Notes under the pieces: generated by a model | Seen by the model: only the letters and a program-made list of their open reading frames with translations | What the model was told of the DNA's origin: nothing | Database searches by the model: none | NCBI RefSeq assembly: GCF_949987535.1 | Contig: NC_080079.1 | Location: 55,539,000 to 55,602,999 of the forward strand | Direction of reading: 5' to 3' | DNA length: 64,000 nucleotides | Source: Balaenoptera acutorostrata | Taxonomy: Eukaryota > Chordata > Mammalia > Artiodactyla > Balaenopteridae | Shown: one piece after another, positions 22,259-33,879 of the stretch | How positions within the stretch are numbered: position 1 is the first letter of the stretch | How the letters are laid out: the number at the start of each line of letters is the position of its first letter | Made by a program: the position numbers and the translations under genes

Positions 22259-23679
22259 AACCATTAGACAGACTTCCAAGTCCAGATTTTCTCTCCTGCA
22301 TAATCCGAACAATATGTAACAATGCCACTCAATATATTGGACATCAGGCAATGTAGGACAGTAATCACTAAGATATGGGGAACAAATGAAGTGAGCCCTT
22401 TGGTTGCACCAAATCACTTCCTGGACAAAGTTTCCAAGTCACACAGTGGGAGAACATACCCAGCAAGAACTCAACGTACTGCCTGAGTTGAGGAGATGGA
22501 GTTGGGGTTCTGGTGAGACCCAGACAACTAGTCTTTGTAGGACAGAGTACTGAAGAGGAACAGTGTCACAGAGAGAAAGCGTCAGAGATCTATAGAAGGT
22601 CCTTCTTTAGTATTTGGTTGAATATTACTAATCAGCTTTTGAAAATAAAGTTAAACCTATCTCAGATTGACATCTAAATTTATAAGCCCCATTTGTTACT
22701 TTTATTGAAGTACAAAAACAACTGGTGGCAATACTTAAATGACAATATTAATTAAGAATCAAAAATATAAGAATATATATTCTTATATATATAAGAATGT
22801 AATATATATTCTTATACAAATATATAAGAATAAAAGTAGAACTTTATTTTTATGACTTTATGAAATTTAGAAGATGGAAGAAAAAGGAAAGGTATGTAAA
22901 TTTAGAAATCATTCCCCAAATCATCTAGACAACTGAAAATACAAATGAAGCAGTGGCAAGAAAAACATTTGTTGTCACACTTCCCACCATGAAAATTAAC
23001 TACCCATTAACCTTTGATGAATCCAGATCTCCAAGGAATTTTTATGAATGCATAAATCATGCACTGAAATTAACAGTCAATGATATATTAAATAACTGAA
23101 TACAAAGTGACTGTGCTTACTCTTCTCATTTTTTGGTTTCTGTAAAAGTAATACCTTTATGTATTTTTGGAAATAAAATCTGCAGCAATGCAAAATCAAT
23201 TTTAGAACATCAAATTTTGTCCTAGCATTGCTTTATAAAGACACATTGTCATTATCAGAGTGTCAAAGATGTTTTTATATATTAACTCATTTGTCCTCCA
23301 ACTGCATCTGCAATCCTGAATATTTAATGTCCTGACATTACTTAAAAGACTTTTTATTTTTATATGAGCAGCATAAAAATGGAAATGCTGGCATACATTA
23401 CAAAAGTCCTGTACTTTACAGCCACTTTGACACGAGAAAATTTTGTAAAATGAATTCTAATTAATTTATTGATTTCCATTATACAATTTAAATAAATGCA
23501 ATCACACTGAGGAAGAAAATTAACTTAGACTTCTACCACACTTGCTACAACAAAATAATATCTAAATTGATCAAAAGTTCAGACCTAAGAGGTGAAATAT
23601 GAAGAGTTTAGAACTAAACATAGTTGAATATACTTATTCTCTTGGAGTGGCTAGAGATTTTTAAGAATCATATTAAAAC
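22259..23679. other. 1.4 kb without recognised genes or repeats
   Basis: Holds an AT palindrome at 22765-22788 but no gene or family that I recognise. Confidence 0.35.
22765..22788. repeat. 24-bp perfect AT palindrome
   Basis: The 24 bases centred on AAGAATATATATTCTT are self-complementary. Related half-sites (ATATAAGAAT, ATATTCTTAT) recur up to 22832, so the whole 65 bp can form hairpins. Confidence 0.9.
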
Positions 23680-24130
23680 CATAATGGAAAATTTGGAGAA
23701 ATTTAAGTATATTAAAATAATTAAAATTGAAAAAAAATACCATAAATAGAATTTAAAAAGTAAATGGCAAACTGGGAAAACATATGTACAATACCCATGA
23801 AGGTCAATGAGCAAAATAATTTGCTAAGTAGCTCATAAATCAATTACAAACTTGAACCCCATTAACTTAACAGAAAAAATATATGCAAAAACAAAAAAAG
23901 ATATATATATATCTGGGTTAAGGAAAGACAGTTTATAGAAAAAGGACTAAAAATTGCCTTAAAGCAATAGCTTTAAATGTGCAGCCTCTCTTATTGTTGA
24001 AATACATAATGTAAACAATTAACTCAAATGTCAGCTTTGACAAGACCGAATGCTGGCAAGGGTCTGGAAAAACGGGAACTCTCAGACACTGTTTATGAGG
24101 TGTGTTGATAGGTGAGATAGGCACAACTAT
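23680..24130 (+). mobile_element. Old L1 ORF2 fragment
   Basis: AATGGCAAACTGGGAAAACATATGT, CATGAAGGTCAATGAGCAAA, then GAATGCTGGCAAGGGTCTGG and AAAACGGGAACTCTCAGACA follow the C-terminal part of L1 ORF2 in order with gaps. A short AT run at 23900-23912 interrupts it. Confidence 0.65.
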
Positions 24131-24389
24131 GTTTAAAATATTATTTTGCTTATCATTGCTTCTTGCACTTATTCCTTCTTTGTTTGATTCCTTCTCCCTG
24201 AAGTGCATTCTCAGATGTTCTTACAGCAACACAGATTTTTAGTGGTAAATTCAGCCTTTGTTTAAAAATATCTTCATTTCACCCTTCAACTTGAAAGGTC
24301 ATTTGATTGTAATTTTTAGATAAATATTTTAAGTTGGAAGTTAATTTTTCTTATTTGTTGTAGAAGTAAAACTTCCAGCCTCATTATTT

Positions 24390-24745
24390 TTCACATTTCA
24401 TTATGAAAATTTACCAACACACAGCCAATTTGAAAGAATCGTGCAACGAACACTCTTACATTCACCACCTAGTTTCCACACATCACATCTGTCTGTCCCT
24501 CTATTCATCCATTAGTTCATCTTATTTTATGCATTTCAAAGTATATTACACATATCAGTACACTTCCTCCTCTTTAAACATGCATATTATCTAGAGCTCA
24601 ATATTTGTTTTCAGGTTTTTTTATGCCAAATTTAATTCAAGGGCATGCACAAATCTCAAGTGTACAAGCAATGAGTTTTGACAGATGCACACACCTGTGG
24701 AACCTACATCACTCTTTGGCCTCAATTCTTGATGTAAAGCTTTAT
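24390..24745 (-). mobile_element. Old L1 3' UTR fragment
   Basis: CAACGAACACTCTTACATTC, CACCTAGTTTCCACACATCAC, ATGCATTTCAAAGTATATTAC, TCAGTACACTTCCTCCT and CAAGCAATGAGTTTTGACAG are landmarks of an L1M 3' end read backwards. Confidence 0.65.
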
Positions 24746-24839
24746 TATTGGAATTTTATCTCTGGTTGCCCTTGCAATACCATCTTTGACTTTGATGTTT
24801 AGTACTTCACTGCAATGTGATGAGGAATAGATCTATTAA

Positions 24840-25110
24840 GAATTTTTTTACTTACTAATCCTCAGGTTTTGTAGCTTTTATAGGTTTTGGAAATTTTCCA
24901 GCCATTTTTTCTTTAAATACTACTTACTGTTTTTCTCCTTCTGAAATTCATGTTAGGTATATTTTCTGTCTTTTAAGTTTCTTAACCACCGATTGTTCTT
25001 GGGATTATTATATTGAATGAATATAATTGAATGAATCAGTGCCTTAAAATAAATCTTCTCTATATATACATATCTTACTGGTTCTGTTTCTCTGGAGAAC
25101 CCTGACAAAT
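24840..25110 (-). mobile_element. Probable old L1 3' UTR fragment
   Basis: GGAAATTTTCCAGCCATTTTTTC, TTTCTCCTTCTGAAATTCATG and GTTTCTTAACCACCG are typical of old L1 3' UTR in reverse. Confidence 0.45.
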
Positions 25111-25174
25111 ACAATTGCTCAAACCACAAAACATTCACTTGTTAAATGTGTATATCCCACCCCACCCCACCGCT

Positions 25175-25245
25175 AGAATGTAAGCTTTATCAGGGCAAGG
25201 ATTTTGTCTGTTTTGTTCACTGCTATTCTTCCAGTACTTATATTA
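25175..25245 (+). mobile_element. L2 3'-end fragment
   Basis: AGAATGTAAGCTTTATCAGG, GCAAGGATTTTGTCTG and TTTTGTTCACTGCTATTC follow the L2 terminus. Confidence 0.65.
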
Positions 25246-26070
25246 ATTACTTTCCATCTCTTTATCTCTCAGTACTGCATTCTGGATAATATTCTCTGAC
25301 CTGCTTTCCATTTAACTAATACTCCCTTCACCCATTTCTAATCTGATATTTGATTCACTACTTTATTTTTTAATTCCAACTATATTTTTTAAACTAATTT
25401 TAGAAGCTCTAACTCTTTTTCAAAACCATTCCTTATTTAATTTGTGTTGTCTTTTTCTTATATTACCAACCCCTTTTGTGTTTTTAAGCATTTTAAACAT
25501 TTATTTTTCTATTTCATATTTTATTATCAGAAATTAATGGTAGTCTATTTCTGCTCTTTGTTTTGTCTACTGGCTATTGTTCCTTGTGGATTGTTTCCTT
25601 GGGTTTTTAAAATTTGCTTTAAATGTCAGCTAACCTTTAGTAGATTCCTTTTTTAGATCTAGGACTCTTTTGGGAATATCTTTCCTACACTAATTTTCAT
25701 TTGATTTTACCAGTACAACACTGGTGTTAATTCTTCAATTTGAAAAAATTGGACCTTTGTAAATAGTATAAAGTTTCATCTCAGTCTTGCATAGGGCCAG
25801 AGTTTGACTTTCCCTAGAGTCAGAGTCATAACACAGAAGTTTCATTTTCTTCTCTTTGTGCCAGTAGATGGATTTGGACCATTTTCTTTGAGGATATAAT
25901 CCCTTGAAGTTTACAGTTTATCACAGATTGTGATATCAGATCTGTCTCTCTAATTTTTAAGAGCCAAATTCGATCTCCTCATCCTTCTGGGCATTATACT
26001 CAAATCCCCTATGTTACTATGGCCACACCATTAACTCCTCCCATACCACCACCAAAACAGCCAAATTTTG
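25246..26070 (-). mobile_element. Probable old L1 3' UTR sequence
   Basis: T-rich sequence with TCTAATCTGATATTTGATTC, CTTATTTAATTTGTG, GATTCCTTTTTTAGATCTAGGAC and GGACCTTTGTAAATAGTAT that reads like reversed old L1 3' UTR. Boundaries and subfamily are uncertain. Confidence 0.4.
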
Positions 26071-27109
26071 AGCCCTTATTTTTGTCCCTATGTTTTTAAG
26101 TTTCTTATTAGTTTCTGGCATTTATATATATTCCTTTCTTTCCTGTGGGAGATACCATAGGAACTGAAGCTTTACCCAGGATCTAAGGTGTTTAGAGTGA
26201 AAGTATTTTCAAGTTATGTTATTCTACCATCTTGCTGGATCTAGATTCATTTCTTTCTTCCATTTCTTCCATCTTTTTTTCCCCAAATTTCCATTACAGT
26301 ATTTTAGTTGTAAAGTAGTCTATCACTGGATTTTGTTATTTTAATCCAGTTTTAGAACCTCCATCTTTTTACTACTGAGTGTGATATGTTGATATTTACA
26401 TTGATTACTTACAAATAGGATTTATTTCTACTGTTTTATTTTGTTCTTTCTATTTACCTTACGTTTTCTTTGCTGCTTTCTTTTTTTTTTCTTCTTCTTT
26501 TCCTGACTTGGATATAGGATAGGTCAACTTTTTTGTCTTCCTGAGCATTAGCGTCTCTCAGTCTTTAGGATAATTATCAGTCTGAGTCCCATTCAAGTTC
26601 CTAGTTTGAGAATTCCTACAGCACCAGGTAAGGATGCATAAACTCAGCATAGGCTCCGGGGTTTGATTTCTCATGGATTTTTTTTTTTAATGTTACAATA
26701 CCAAAAGGACTCTTTTGTCTCTCAAAGGGCTATTTTTCAAAAGTTTCCTTTTTCTCCTTTTTCTGGAAATACATCTCCCAGGTTTCCTGACTTTATATGG
26801 GAGTCTTAGTCCCAACTTCCCATAACTTAAAGGTCCAAGTCCTAACTTCTGTTCCCTGCATGGAAATTAAAGCCTGAGTCTCTAGGATAGGGCCTAATTT
26901 GGGGTTTGATAATCATCTACAGGGGCAACATAACCTCAGTTTACTGGCTTAGTGCTCGGGTTTTCAGTTCCTTCTTTATTTCTGGCAAATGGAACTTCTG
27001 TTTTATCTTATGAAGTGAGCCATGCATTATATTTAAATCTGCCATTTGTTCAGTTTCTAATTTTAAAAGTTACAGGTTTCCTTTTCCAGCATGTTGTCAC
27101 AATAAGAGA
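26071..27109. other. T-rich sequence, unassigned
   Basis: Bases 26330-26470 may be a further reversed L1 scrap (GATTTATTTCTACTGTTTTATTTTG). Otherwise nothing is recognised. Confidence 0.3.
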
Positions 27110-27560
27110 ACCATTGCATAAAAATTAAAAACTTTGTTAAAGAATACTATTTTGTTTACAAAAAATATATAAAGTGCTTACAATAATATGTACAGATGCT
27201 TTACATCACGTGGAAAATATATGGCCAATATATGTGAGGATTTACACACAAAAATTAATATGGCTAAAAATTTTTTTTAATATATATAGTTAAGTAGTAC
27301 TACAAAATGCAAATTAAACAGACTTTTGTTTTTCAACTCACATTGACAAAAAGTACAATCAATAATTATCAATATTAGTGGATATTTTCTGAGATAGGTA
27401 CTCATATATTACCAGCATATGTTCCAAATTAAAAATGTATCTCTTTGATCCAGTAATTCAATTTATAATATTCTCTCCTAAAGATTTACTCAGATATTAA
27501 TACTCTTATATTCATTATATAACCAACATTTTGAAATAAAATGAATATTCAAAAATAGGG
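27110..27560 (+). mobile_element. Old L1 ORF2-end fragment
   Basis: AGAACCATTGCATAAAAATT, TGATCCAGTAATTCAATTT and CTCTCCTAAAGATTTACTCAG suggest a degraded L1 ORF2 end on the plus strand. Confidence 0.45.
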
Positions 27561-27742
27561 AATACATACCTCTACCTTCTTTGCTCTTTCAGTGAGGGAT
27601 CCTGAGAGACATGTTCTACCCTCACTCCAAAGAATCTGATTTCATTAATAGGAAGAGTTTTATTTATATAGTGATTAACTTGACAAATATATTCAGCATT
27701 ATGCATATAGGCTGATTATATTATTTGCAATATTGATCCTTT

Positions 27743-28114
27743 TACCGTAATCTTTTTTTTTTTTTTAGGTGAATTTTGAAGTGTTTTTAGAGCCACACTT
27801 CTGTTCTTATATTTATTTATTTATATATTTTTTATTTTTGGCTGTGTTGGGTCTTCGTTTCAGTGCGAGGGCTTTCTCTAGTTGCGGCAAGCGGGGGCCC
27901 CTCTTCATCGCGGTGCACGGGCCTCTCAGTATCGTGGCCTCTCTTGTTGCGGAGCACAGGCTCCAGACACGCAGGCTCAGTAGTTGTGGCTCACGGGCCT
28001 AGTCGCTCCGCGGCATGTGGGATCTTCCCATAACACGGCTCGAACCCGTGTCCCCTGCATTGGCAGGCAGATTCCCAACCACTGCGCCACCAGGGAAGCC
28101 CCTACCGTAATCTT
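27743..28114 (-). mobile_element. CHR SINE with 3'-transduced 42-nt segment and 12-bp TSD
   Basis: A minus-strand tRNA-derived CHR SINE. The perfect duplication TACCGTAATCTT lies at 27743-27754 and 28103-28114. Reading the minus strand from 28102: the GGCTTCCCTGGTGGCGCAG head, B-box region GGGTTCGAGCC with one change, the full CHR body, then an A-rich tail (AAATAAATAAATA) ending at 27809. Next come 42 bases (27808-27767) that belong to no CHR copy here, then a terminal poly(A) at 27766-27753 next to the duplication. The order body, tail, extra segment, poly(A), all inside one TSD, fits a transcript that read through its own tail to a downstream poly(A). Confidence 0.92.
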
Positions 28115-30186
28115 AATATGAGAGTATTAAATAGCTGGAGTTTGAACTGGTCTTTAAGAGAAAACCGGAAAAAGAAAATAAAAAGGCAAATTTACATTTG
28201 GTCAGTGAAGGCGATTTCTTTACAATTTTTTTTCTCCTTTCAATCTTTTAGCAACGTTCCAGGAATTTAAAAAGGCAGGGTGAGAGCTCTACTGTTTTGC
28301 AATCAAGACTTGATCTCATTTTGAGTAACATTATTTGAGTATGAAAGTAATGATTTTCTTTTAAACATAGGCTTTTCAAAGATTTTCTCTACACGTTAGT
28401 GTGATTTTATTACATTTAAAGGATATGTTTCCCCTCTGCCCCAAGAGAAACGAATTTTCCATGTTATGAAGTCAGCGGGGAGCCAGACTCAATTTATAAA
28501 AATTAACTTCACAGGGAACTTTTCCTAAGACTAACTATTGCCACATGAGGAAGTTACTCTCTGGTAATCAAAGGCTCACTTGCAGAAACAAATTAACCCT
28601 CCAGCATTAAGAAACTGGTTTTTTTTAAAAAAAATGAGAAAATGATGAATGATAGTATCTTTGAAAAAAAAACAAAGACCCTCATCAAATTGAAACACAA
28701 TTTTGACATTTTAGGAAGGTGGTGCTCAAAATCAGTGTGCCAGATTACCCTTTGGGGGTCCAAAAAGAATATATTATAACTTTAATTTGCATTTATTTTT
28801 TATCGCATCCCTTATACCTATGTTTTTGTATATATATATTAGTACAATACTACATACATACATTGAGGATGCATACTCAAAAACATTTTACATATAGTAA
28901 CATGTAAACATGAAGTGAGGCTTGATCTAAATGTTTGAATACCACTCCAAGACTTCTAGGGAACAAATCATTGAGAAGAAGCAATTTTATACAGATGGCA
29001 GTGCATTCAAATAGCGATCACAAAATCTTGCCATTCTATATATTGAAAAAAGTGACGTTACTTAAGAACATATTCTGCATTCATTGACTAATATTTTTCA
29101 TGTCTTCTATTTTCTAATTTATTACTGTGATGTTTTGCTCAATAGAAGAACTACGGAAGTGTGTTAAATAGTAATCTTGTCACGTAAACAGAAATCCTAA
29201 CGATTAAACTATCACAGTGGCAAACCATTTCACCATATTTGGTGGGCTAGAACCTTTCTGAAAGCTTTAAAGAAGAGTTTTTGTATTTTGCCTTGAAAAA
29301 ATAACATAAGAACACTAGGTAAAAGGTCTTCCTTTTTAATACTGTAAAATAATTTTCCTGTGTTATGAATCCATTTTATAACAAATTACAGAGACTATTA
29401 ATTCCCTGTTTCATTGATTCAGAGCGCATATTCTTTTTAAACATTTAATATATTGAAGGTGAAGTGCCTGTTACAAGTTATGGCATCTAAAGATAGTTGC
29501 AGGCAGGCGGCCATTATGATGTAGTTGCCATTTCTTTGGCTTGTGCAAACATGAAGAGTGGCCACATCAAAATGTGCAGAATGGATTTGAGCATCTTGGG
29601 AGAGAATTCTAGAAAGAAGAGTGGAGTGCTTTCTCAAGAAATGTTGCTTCTCCAATGCTCTTGATGTCTCAGTCCATGTTGGAAAAATACATGGGCTTGA
29701 TAACCCTAAATTAGGAATTAATTCAGGAAAATCAAACTTTGGAGATGAAGAAGCTTCAGGAATACTTCAATCCATTTATTTTACTTTTACTTTCTTTTGC
29801 ATGCATGTCCAAGAGTGATATGTAATACAAGTCTATATTTTAAAAAGCATGAGTTCTTTCAGTAAGTATAAAATAAAAATTCTAAGTGATAAGAAAGCAT
29901 TGTATCTTTTAATTGGTGGCACAGTTTATTTTCCTACTGGTACATTAAAAAGATGATTGTACAATCTACAGTATCTTAGATTCAATGAAATATGATACAC
30001 CCACTGTAGCACATATGCACTAGATAATGAAAGAGAAACAGTTCTGGTATTTGGCTTCATTTCTTGGCTTTCTTCTGCTCTTTTCAGTTTCAGTTAATAT
30101 AAGTTAATGTAAACTTCCTCATGCTGCTCCCTATGTATCATTTTTCGCATATTGGGAAGTAAGATAAGCAGAATAGAGCAAGCTAT
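28115..30186. other. 2.1-kb island without recognised repeats or genes
   Basis: No interspersed repeat and no supported coding sequence on either strand. It is one of the two longest stretches in the window where I recognise nothing. Confidence 0.4.
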
Positions 30187-30570
30187 AAGACTCCCCAGGG
30201 GGCTTCCCTGGTGGCACAATGGTTAAGAATCTGCCTGCCAATGCAGGGGACCCAGGTTCAAGCCCTGATCCGGGAAGATCCCACATGCTGTGGAGCAACT
30301 AAGCCCATGTGCCACAACTACTGAGCCTGTGCTCTAGATCCTGCAAGCCACAAGTACTGGGCCCGTGTCCACAACTACTAAAGTCCACGCACCTAGAGCC
30401 CATGCTCTGCAACAAGAGAAGCCACCACAATGAGAAGCCCATGCACCGCAACGAAAAGTAGCCCCTGCTCGCCACGACTAGAGAAAGCCCATGCACAGCA
30501 ACAAAGACCCAATGCAGCCAAAAATAAAATAAATGAAATAAATAAATTTTTTTAAAAAAGACTCCCCAGG
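30187..30570 (+). mobile_element. CHR SINE, longer subfamily, 13-bp TSD
   Basis: A plus-strand CHR SINE (30200-30557) between perfect copies of AAGACTCCCCAGG (30187-30199, 30558-30570). Head GGCTTCCCTGGTGGCACAATGG and B box GGTTCAAGCCC are present. The body differs from the other copies by an extra CHR-type block (CCACAACTACTAAAG, CACGCACCTAGAGCC) and by many CpG to TpG/CpA changes, so it belongs to an older, longer subfamily. Its antisense gives a 104-codon frame that is not a gene. Confidence 0.95.
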
Positions 30571-32136
30571 AAGAGGCATAGATAAATAATAATAAAATCA
30601 ATATAATATACACTTACATAATGCAGACGTCAAAAAGATGAAACTGCCAATAAACCATGTCATAAGTGGTAACCTAAGGTGCAATAAAAGACATATTTTA
30701 CAAAAGATTTGGAAATTAGTATCATAGAAGTGAATGTCTCCAGGTAGTTATTGTTGCAGATCTTAAAGGCATATGAACTGAATATCTTGTAGCTGATGTG
30801 AATAAGAAACTGCAAATTTTGGCATGCAAGCTTCCATCATGATTTGGAAAAATAAATTCTGATGATTTTCCATCTCCCAACCTTAATGTGCTCAAGGCAC
30901 AACATTTTACACAGTTTAAAGGTATTGGGGATGCTCCTGCAGTCATCAGCCAACTGTCCACATTGGATACCATCGACATATCCATCATCCCTGCACTCAT
31001 GGGTCTCTTCAGGTCCAGTAATTCTGATGATCTTTTGACACATTTGGGGTTCCTACTCTAGGGCTGGGCTGTGAATACTTGGGCTCTGAGCCTAGTAAGC
31101 TTGATCTTCACAGCCAGCTCTAAGACAATTTTTACCTCCCTTGTGCACAGCCAAGACGCTGGGCACAGTTCTCTGCTACTCATATTCTTCATAGGCTGGG
31201 GAAGAAAACTACCTCTTAACTCTTCTCAAGTCACTCTCTTTTACCCCATCTGTTCTAGAACACCTACAGTCTCCCTCCAGATAGTTTTGTCTTTTATAAA
31301 AGGCTAGAAAATTCTTAGACTTACAGAGACGCTGAATTACAAAAGGACTCTGCTAGCTGCTTAAAAGGAAGGGGGTTCTAGGAAGATCTAGGGATGACAC
31401 ACAACAATTACAAATTATTTTGCCACATCCACACCAGAATTTCTTACCTTCAGCTAGGGAATCTCTGGTAATTTTCAGTTAATTGCAACAATAGCCAAGA
31501 AAATTGCAGGCCAGTATGAAATGTACTTTCTCACAGACTATATACCTGCCCAAGCCACAGAATACACCACAGAACCATTATGTTTATTATCATAGAAAGT
31601 GCTCAGTCATTAAAATATTTTTAGTGAAAATTTCAAATGAGAAGGTACTTTGTTATGCATTATCTAAATGTGCATTCTTTTTAAGTCCTAGATGTTATTT
31701 TGTACTTTGCATCATTTTACCACTATAATCGTCAGTGAAACAACCAAGGGGAAATGGTACAGTATGAGGAGGTTGTAGAGTGCCAGTTTATGAGTTTGTT
31801 TATTCTGCAGAAATTTTACTGCTGCTCAAACTGACTGCTTCTTTAGTGCCTTAAATCACACAGCATAATCTGTGGACTCGAGATCAGAACAATAAGCTTC
31901 ACTGAATTTACAGGCTCAGGAGAACAGCATTCAATAGGGCCTTTTATTATGACCCTATCCTGACAACGTTTTCCTGACTTTCATAGCTTCAGGAATTCAT
32001 AGGAGAGATGCCAAAGCAGTATGCTGTTTTGAGTGTGGACCTTACCCCCACTGTCAATAACACCAAATCTTGAAGAAAACAACTCAGATAGGAAAAGACA
32101 AGACAGAGGGACCTCTTATATGGGTGCAGAAAATTG
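30571..32136. other. 1.6 kb without recognised genes or repeats
   Basis: Overlapping minus-strand frames of 92 and 68 codons at 30722-31043 have no family I know and no supporting signals. Confidence 0.35.
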
Positions 32137-32463
32137 CTCCAATACATGTTTTTTTTGTTTGTTTTTTTTTTTTATTTATTTTATTTATGGCTGTGTTGGG
32201 TCTTCGTTTCTGTGCGAGGGCTTTCTCTAGTTGTGGCAAGCGGGGGCCACTCTTCATTGCGGTGCGCCGGCCTCTCACTACCGCGGCCTCTCTTGTTGCG
32301 GAGCACAGGCTCCAGATGCGCAGGCTCAGTAGTTGTGGCTCACGGGCCCAGTTGCTCCGCGGCATGTGGGATCCTCCCAGACCAGGGCTCGAACCCGTGT
32401 CCCCTGCATTGGCAGGCAGATTCTCAACCACTGTGCCACCAGGGAAGCCCTCCAATACATGTT
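32137..32463 (-). mobile_element. CHR SINE with 14-bp TSD
   Basis: A minus-strand CHR SINE flanked by CTCCAATACATGTT at 32137-32150 and 32450-32463 (the first base may belong to the element). The minus strand reads the standard head, GGGTTCGAGCCCTGG B box, CCGCGGAGCAACTGG, and an AAATAAATAAAA tail with poly(A). CpG sites are still common, so it is fairly young. Frames of 122-140 codons on both strands come from it. Confidence 0.96.
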
Positions 32464-32829
32464 ACATACACATTTTTTACATGGAAATGTAGAGCCATTT
32501 AATCAAAATTTCTAGCTTTCTCACTTACAGTTGCCCATCGGAATTATTACTCGTCACTGAGGTGTTGATGGATCACATACACAGCTGATTTATATAAGAA
32601 TATAGAACCCAGCATGGCGAAGGCAGGAAGGTGTAATTTAGAATGTTTTCCCAGATTTTATATGTCTACAAAGGACATATGTCTTTTAAAATCTGACTTC
32701 CCATACCTAATTATTAATTAATCATATATACACAAATATATTATTGTATTAACATTATATAAATTATGCAACATACAACAACAATGAATAGGAAAAATAT
32801 ATTAGGTAAAAATAAATACAAAGATATTT
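32464..32829. other. AT-rich sequence without recognised features
   Basis: No gene or repeat family recognised. Confidence 0.4.
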
Positions 32830-32872
32830 CTAATAATTTCTTTGGTCACTGGCTATTTTCTCTCTGTTGGAT

Positions 32873-32891
32873 AATTGGATATTATCCAATT
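32873..32891. repeat. Short inverted repeat in GGATAATT-rich DNA
   Basis: Nine-base arms AATTGGATA and TATCCAATT around one base, followed by two more TTGGATAA units up to 32907. Confidence 0.85.
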
Positions 32892-33018
32892 GGATAATTG
32901 GATAATTTCTATTGCTCTACTTTCAAGTTCACTGATTCTTTCCTCTGTCCATTCCATTCTACTGTTGATTTCATCTATTGTGGTTTGTTTGGTTTTGGGG
33001 TTTTTTTTTTTCAGTTCT

Positions 33019-33248
33019 AAAATGTCCATTTGGCTGCTACATAGCACAGGGAGATCAGCTCGATGCTTTGTGATGACCTAGAGGGGTGGGATAGAGAAGG
33101 TGGGAGGGAGGCTTAAGAGAGAGAGGAGATATGGGGATATATGTATACATATAGCTGATTCACTTTGTTGTACAGCAGAAACTAACACAACATCACACAG
33201 CAATTATACTCCAATAAAGATGAAAAAAATTTAAAAATGTCCATTTGG
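33019..33248 (+). mobile_element. Very short young L1 (about 200 bp) with 15-bp TSD
   Basis: Perfect copies of AAAATGTCCATTTGG at 33019-33033 and 33234-33248 enclose only the last part of the L1 3' UTR (CTACATAGCACAGGGAGATC, GGGTGGGATAGAGAAGG, CAGCAGAAACTAACACAACA, ATTATACTCCAATAAAGATG) and an A-rich tail. It is a strongly 5'-truncated plus-strand insertion inside an older minus-strand L1. Confidence 0.96.
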
Positions 33249-33543
33249 GTCTTCCTTCTATCTTATTTTCTTTTGCTGATATTTTCCATTTCTTTCCTGA
33301 GAGTTACTAGATTTTAATTTGTTTCAAGTGTGTTTATAATTACTTGGTAAAGTAATAGCAAGCCAAAATAACAGTTGTTATGAAGATAATAAACAGGGCT
33401 GTTCAATACAATCTAAAGAGTAGGTATCTCTGATTTTTCTACCTTAACTGGGAAACCTAAGTACAAATTTGTTTTGTAATTAGTGATGAAATGTCACAAA
33501 CCACAAAAAAAATAACTTTGTTAATCATTAAATGTCAGTATAA

Positions 33544-33879
33544 AACATTCTTTGTGGGGCTTCTCTGGTGGCGCAGTGGTTGAGAGTCTGCCTGCCAATG
33601 CAGGGGACACGGGTTCGAGCCCTGGTCTGGAAGGATCCCACATGCCGCGGAGCAACTGGGCCCGTGAGCCACAGCTGCTGAGCCTGCGCGTCTGGAGCCT
33701 GTGCTCCGCAACAGGAGAGGCCGCGATAGTGAGAGGCCCGCGCAACGCCATGAAGAGTGGTCCCCGCTTGCCACAGCTAGAGAAAGCCCTCGCACAGAAA
33801 TGAAGACCCAACACAGCCAAAAATAAATTAAATAAATTAATTAAAACAAAACAAAACAAAACAAAACAACATTCTTCGT
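33544..33879 (+). mobile_element. CHR SINE with 12-bp TSD and (AAAAC)n tail
   Basis: A plus-strand CHR SINE (about 33556-33867) between AACATTCTTTGT (33544-33555) and AACATTCTTCGT (33868-33879), one mismatch. Head GGCTTCTCTGGTGGCGCAG, B box GGGTTCGAGCCC, body with CGCGTCTGGAGCCTGTGC, tail AAATAAATTAAATAAATTAA followed by five AAAAC units. The tail has turned into a microsatellite. Confidence 0.96.

Larger units (their letters stand above)
32830..33350 (-). mobile_element. Old L1 3' UTR, host of a nested young L1
   Basis: CTACTTTCAAGTTCACTGATTC, CTTTCCTCTGTCCATTCC, CTGTTGATTTCATCTATTG, TTTTTCAGTTCTAAAATGTCC and, after the insertion, CCATTTGGGTCTTCC, TTTCCTGAGAGTTACTAG, GTTTCAAGTGTGTTTATAATT match a reversed old L1 3' UTR. 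The host sequence is continuous once the nested L1 and one TSD copy are removed. Confidence 0.75.

Noticed and set aside
30722..31043. Two overlapping minus-strand frames (92 and 68 codons)
   Set aside because: Cysteine-containing translation looked interesting at first, but no family, no splice context and no continuation were found.
32070..32502. Overlapping 122- to 140-codon frames on both strands
   Set aside because: They are sense and antisense readings of one CHR SINE; the frames end outside its TSDs by chance.
33560..33630. tRNA-like promoter boxes in the heads of the CHR SINEs
   Set aside because: A- and B-box-like blocks are there because the SINE descends from a tRNA, but no copy can fold into a cloverleaf with intact anticodon and acceptor arms. 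They are not tRNA genes.
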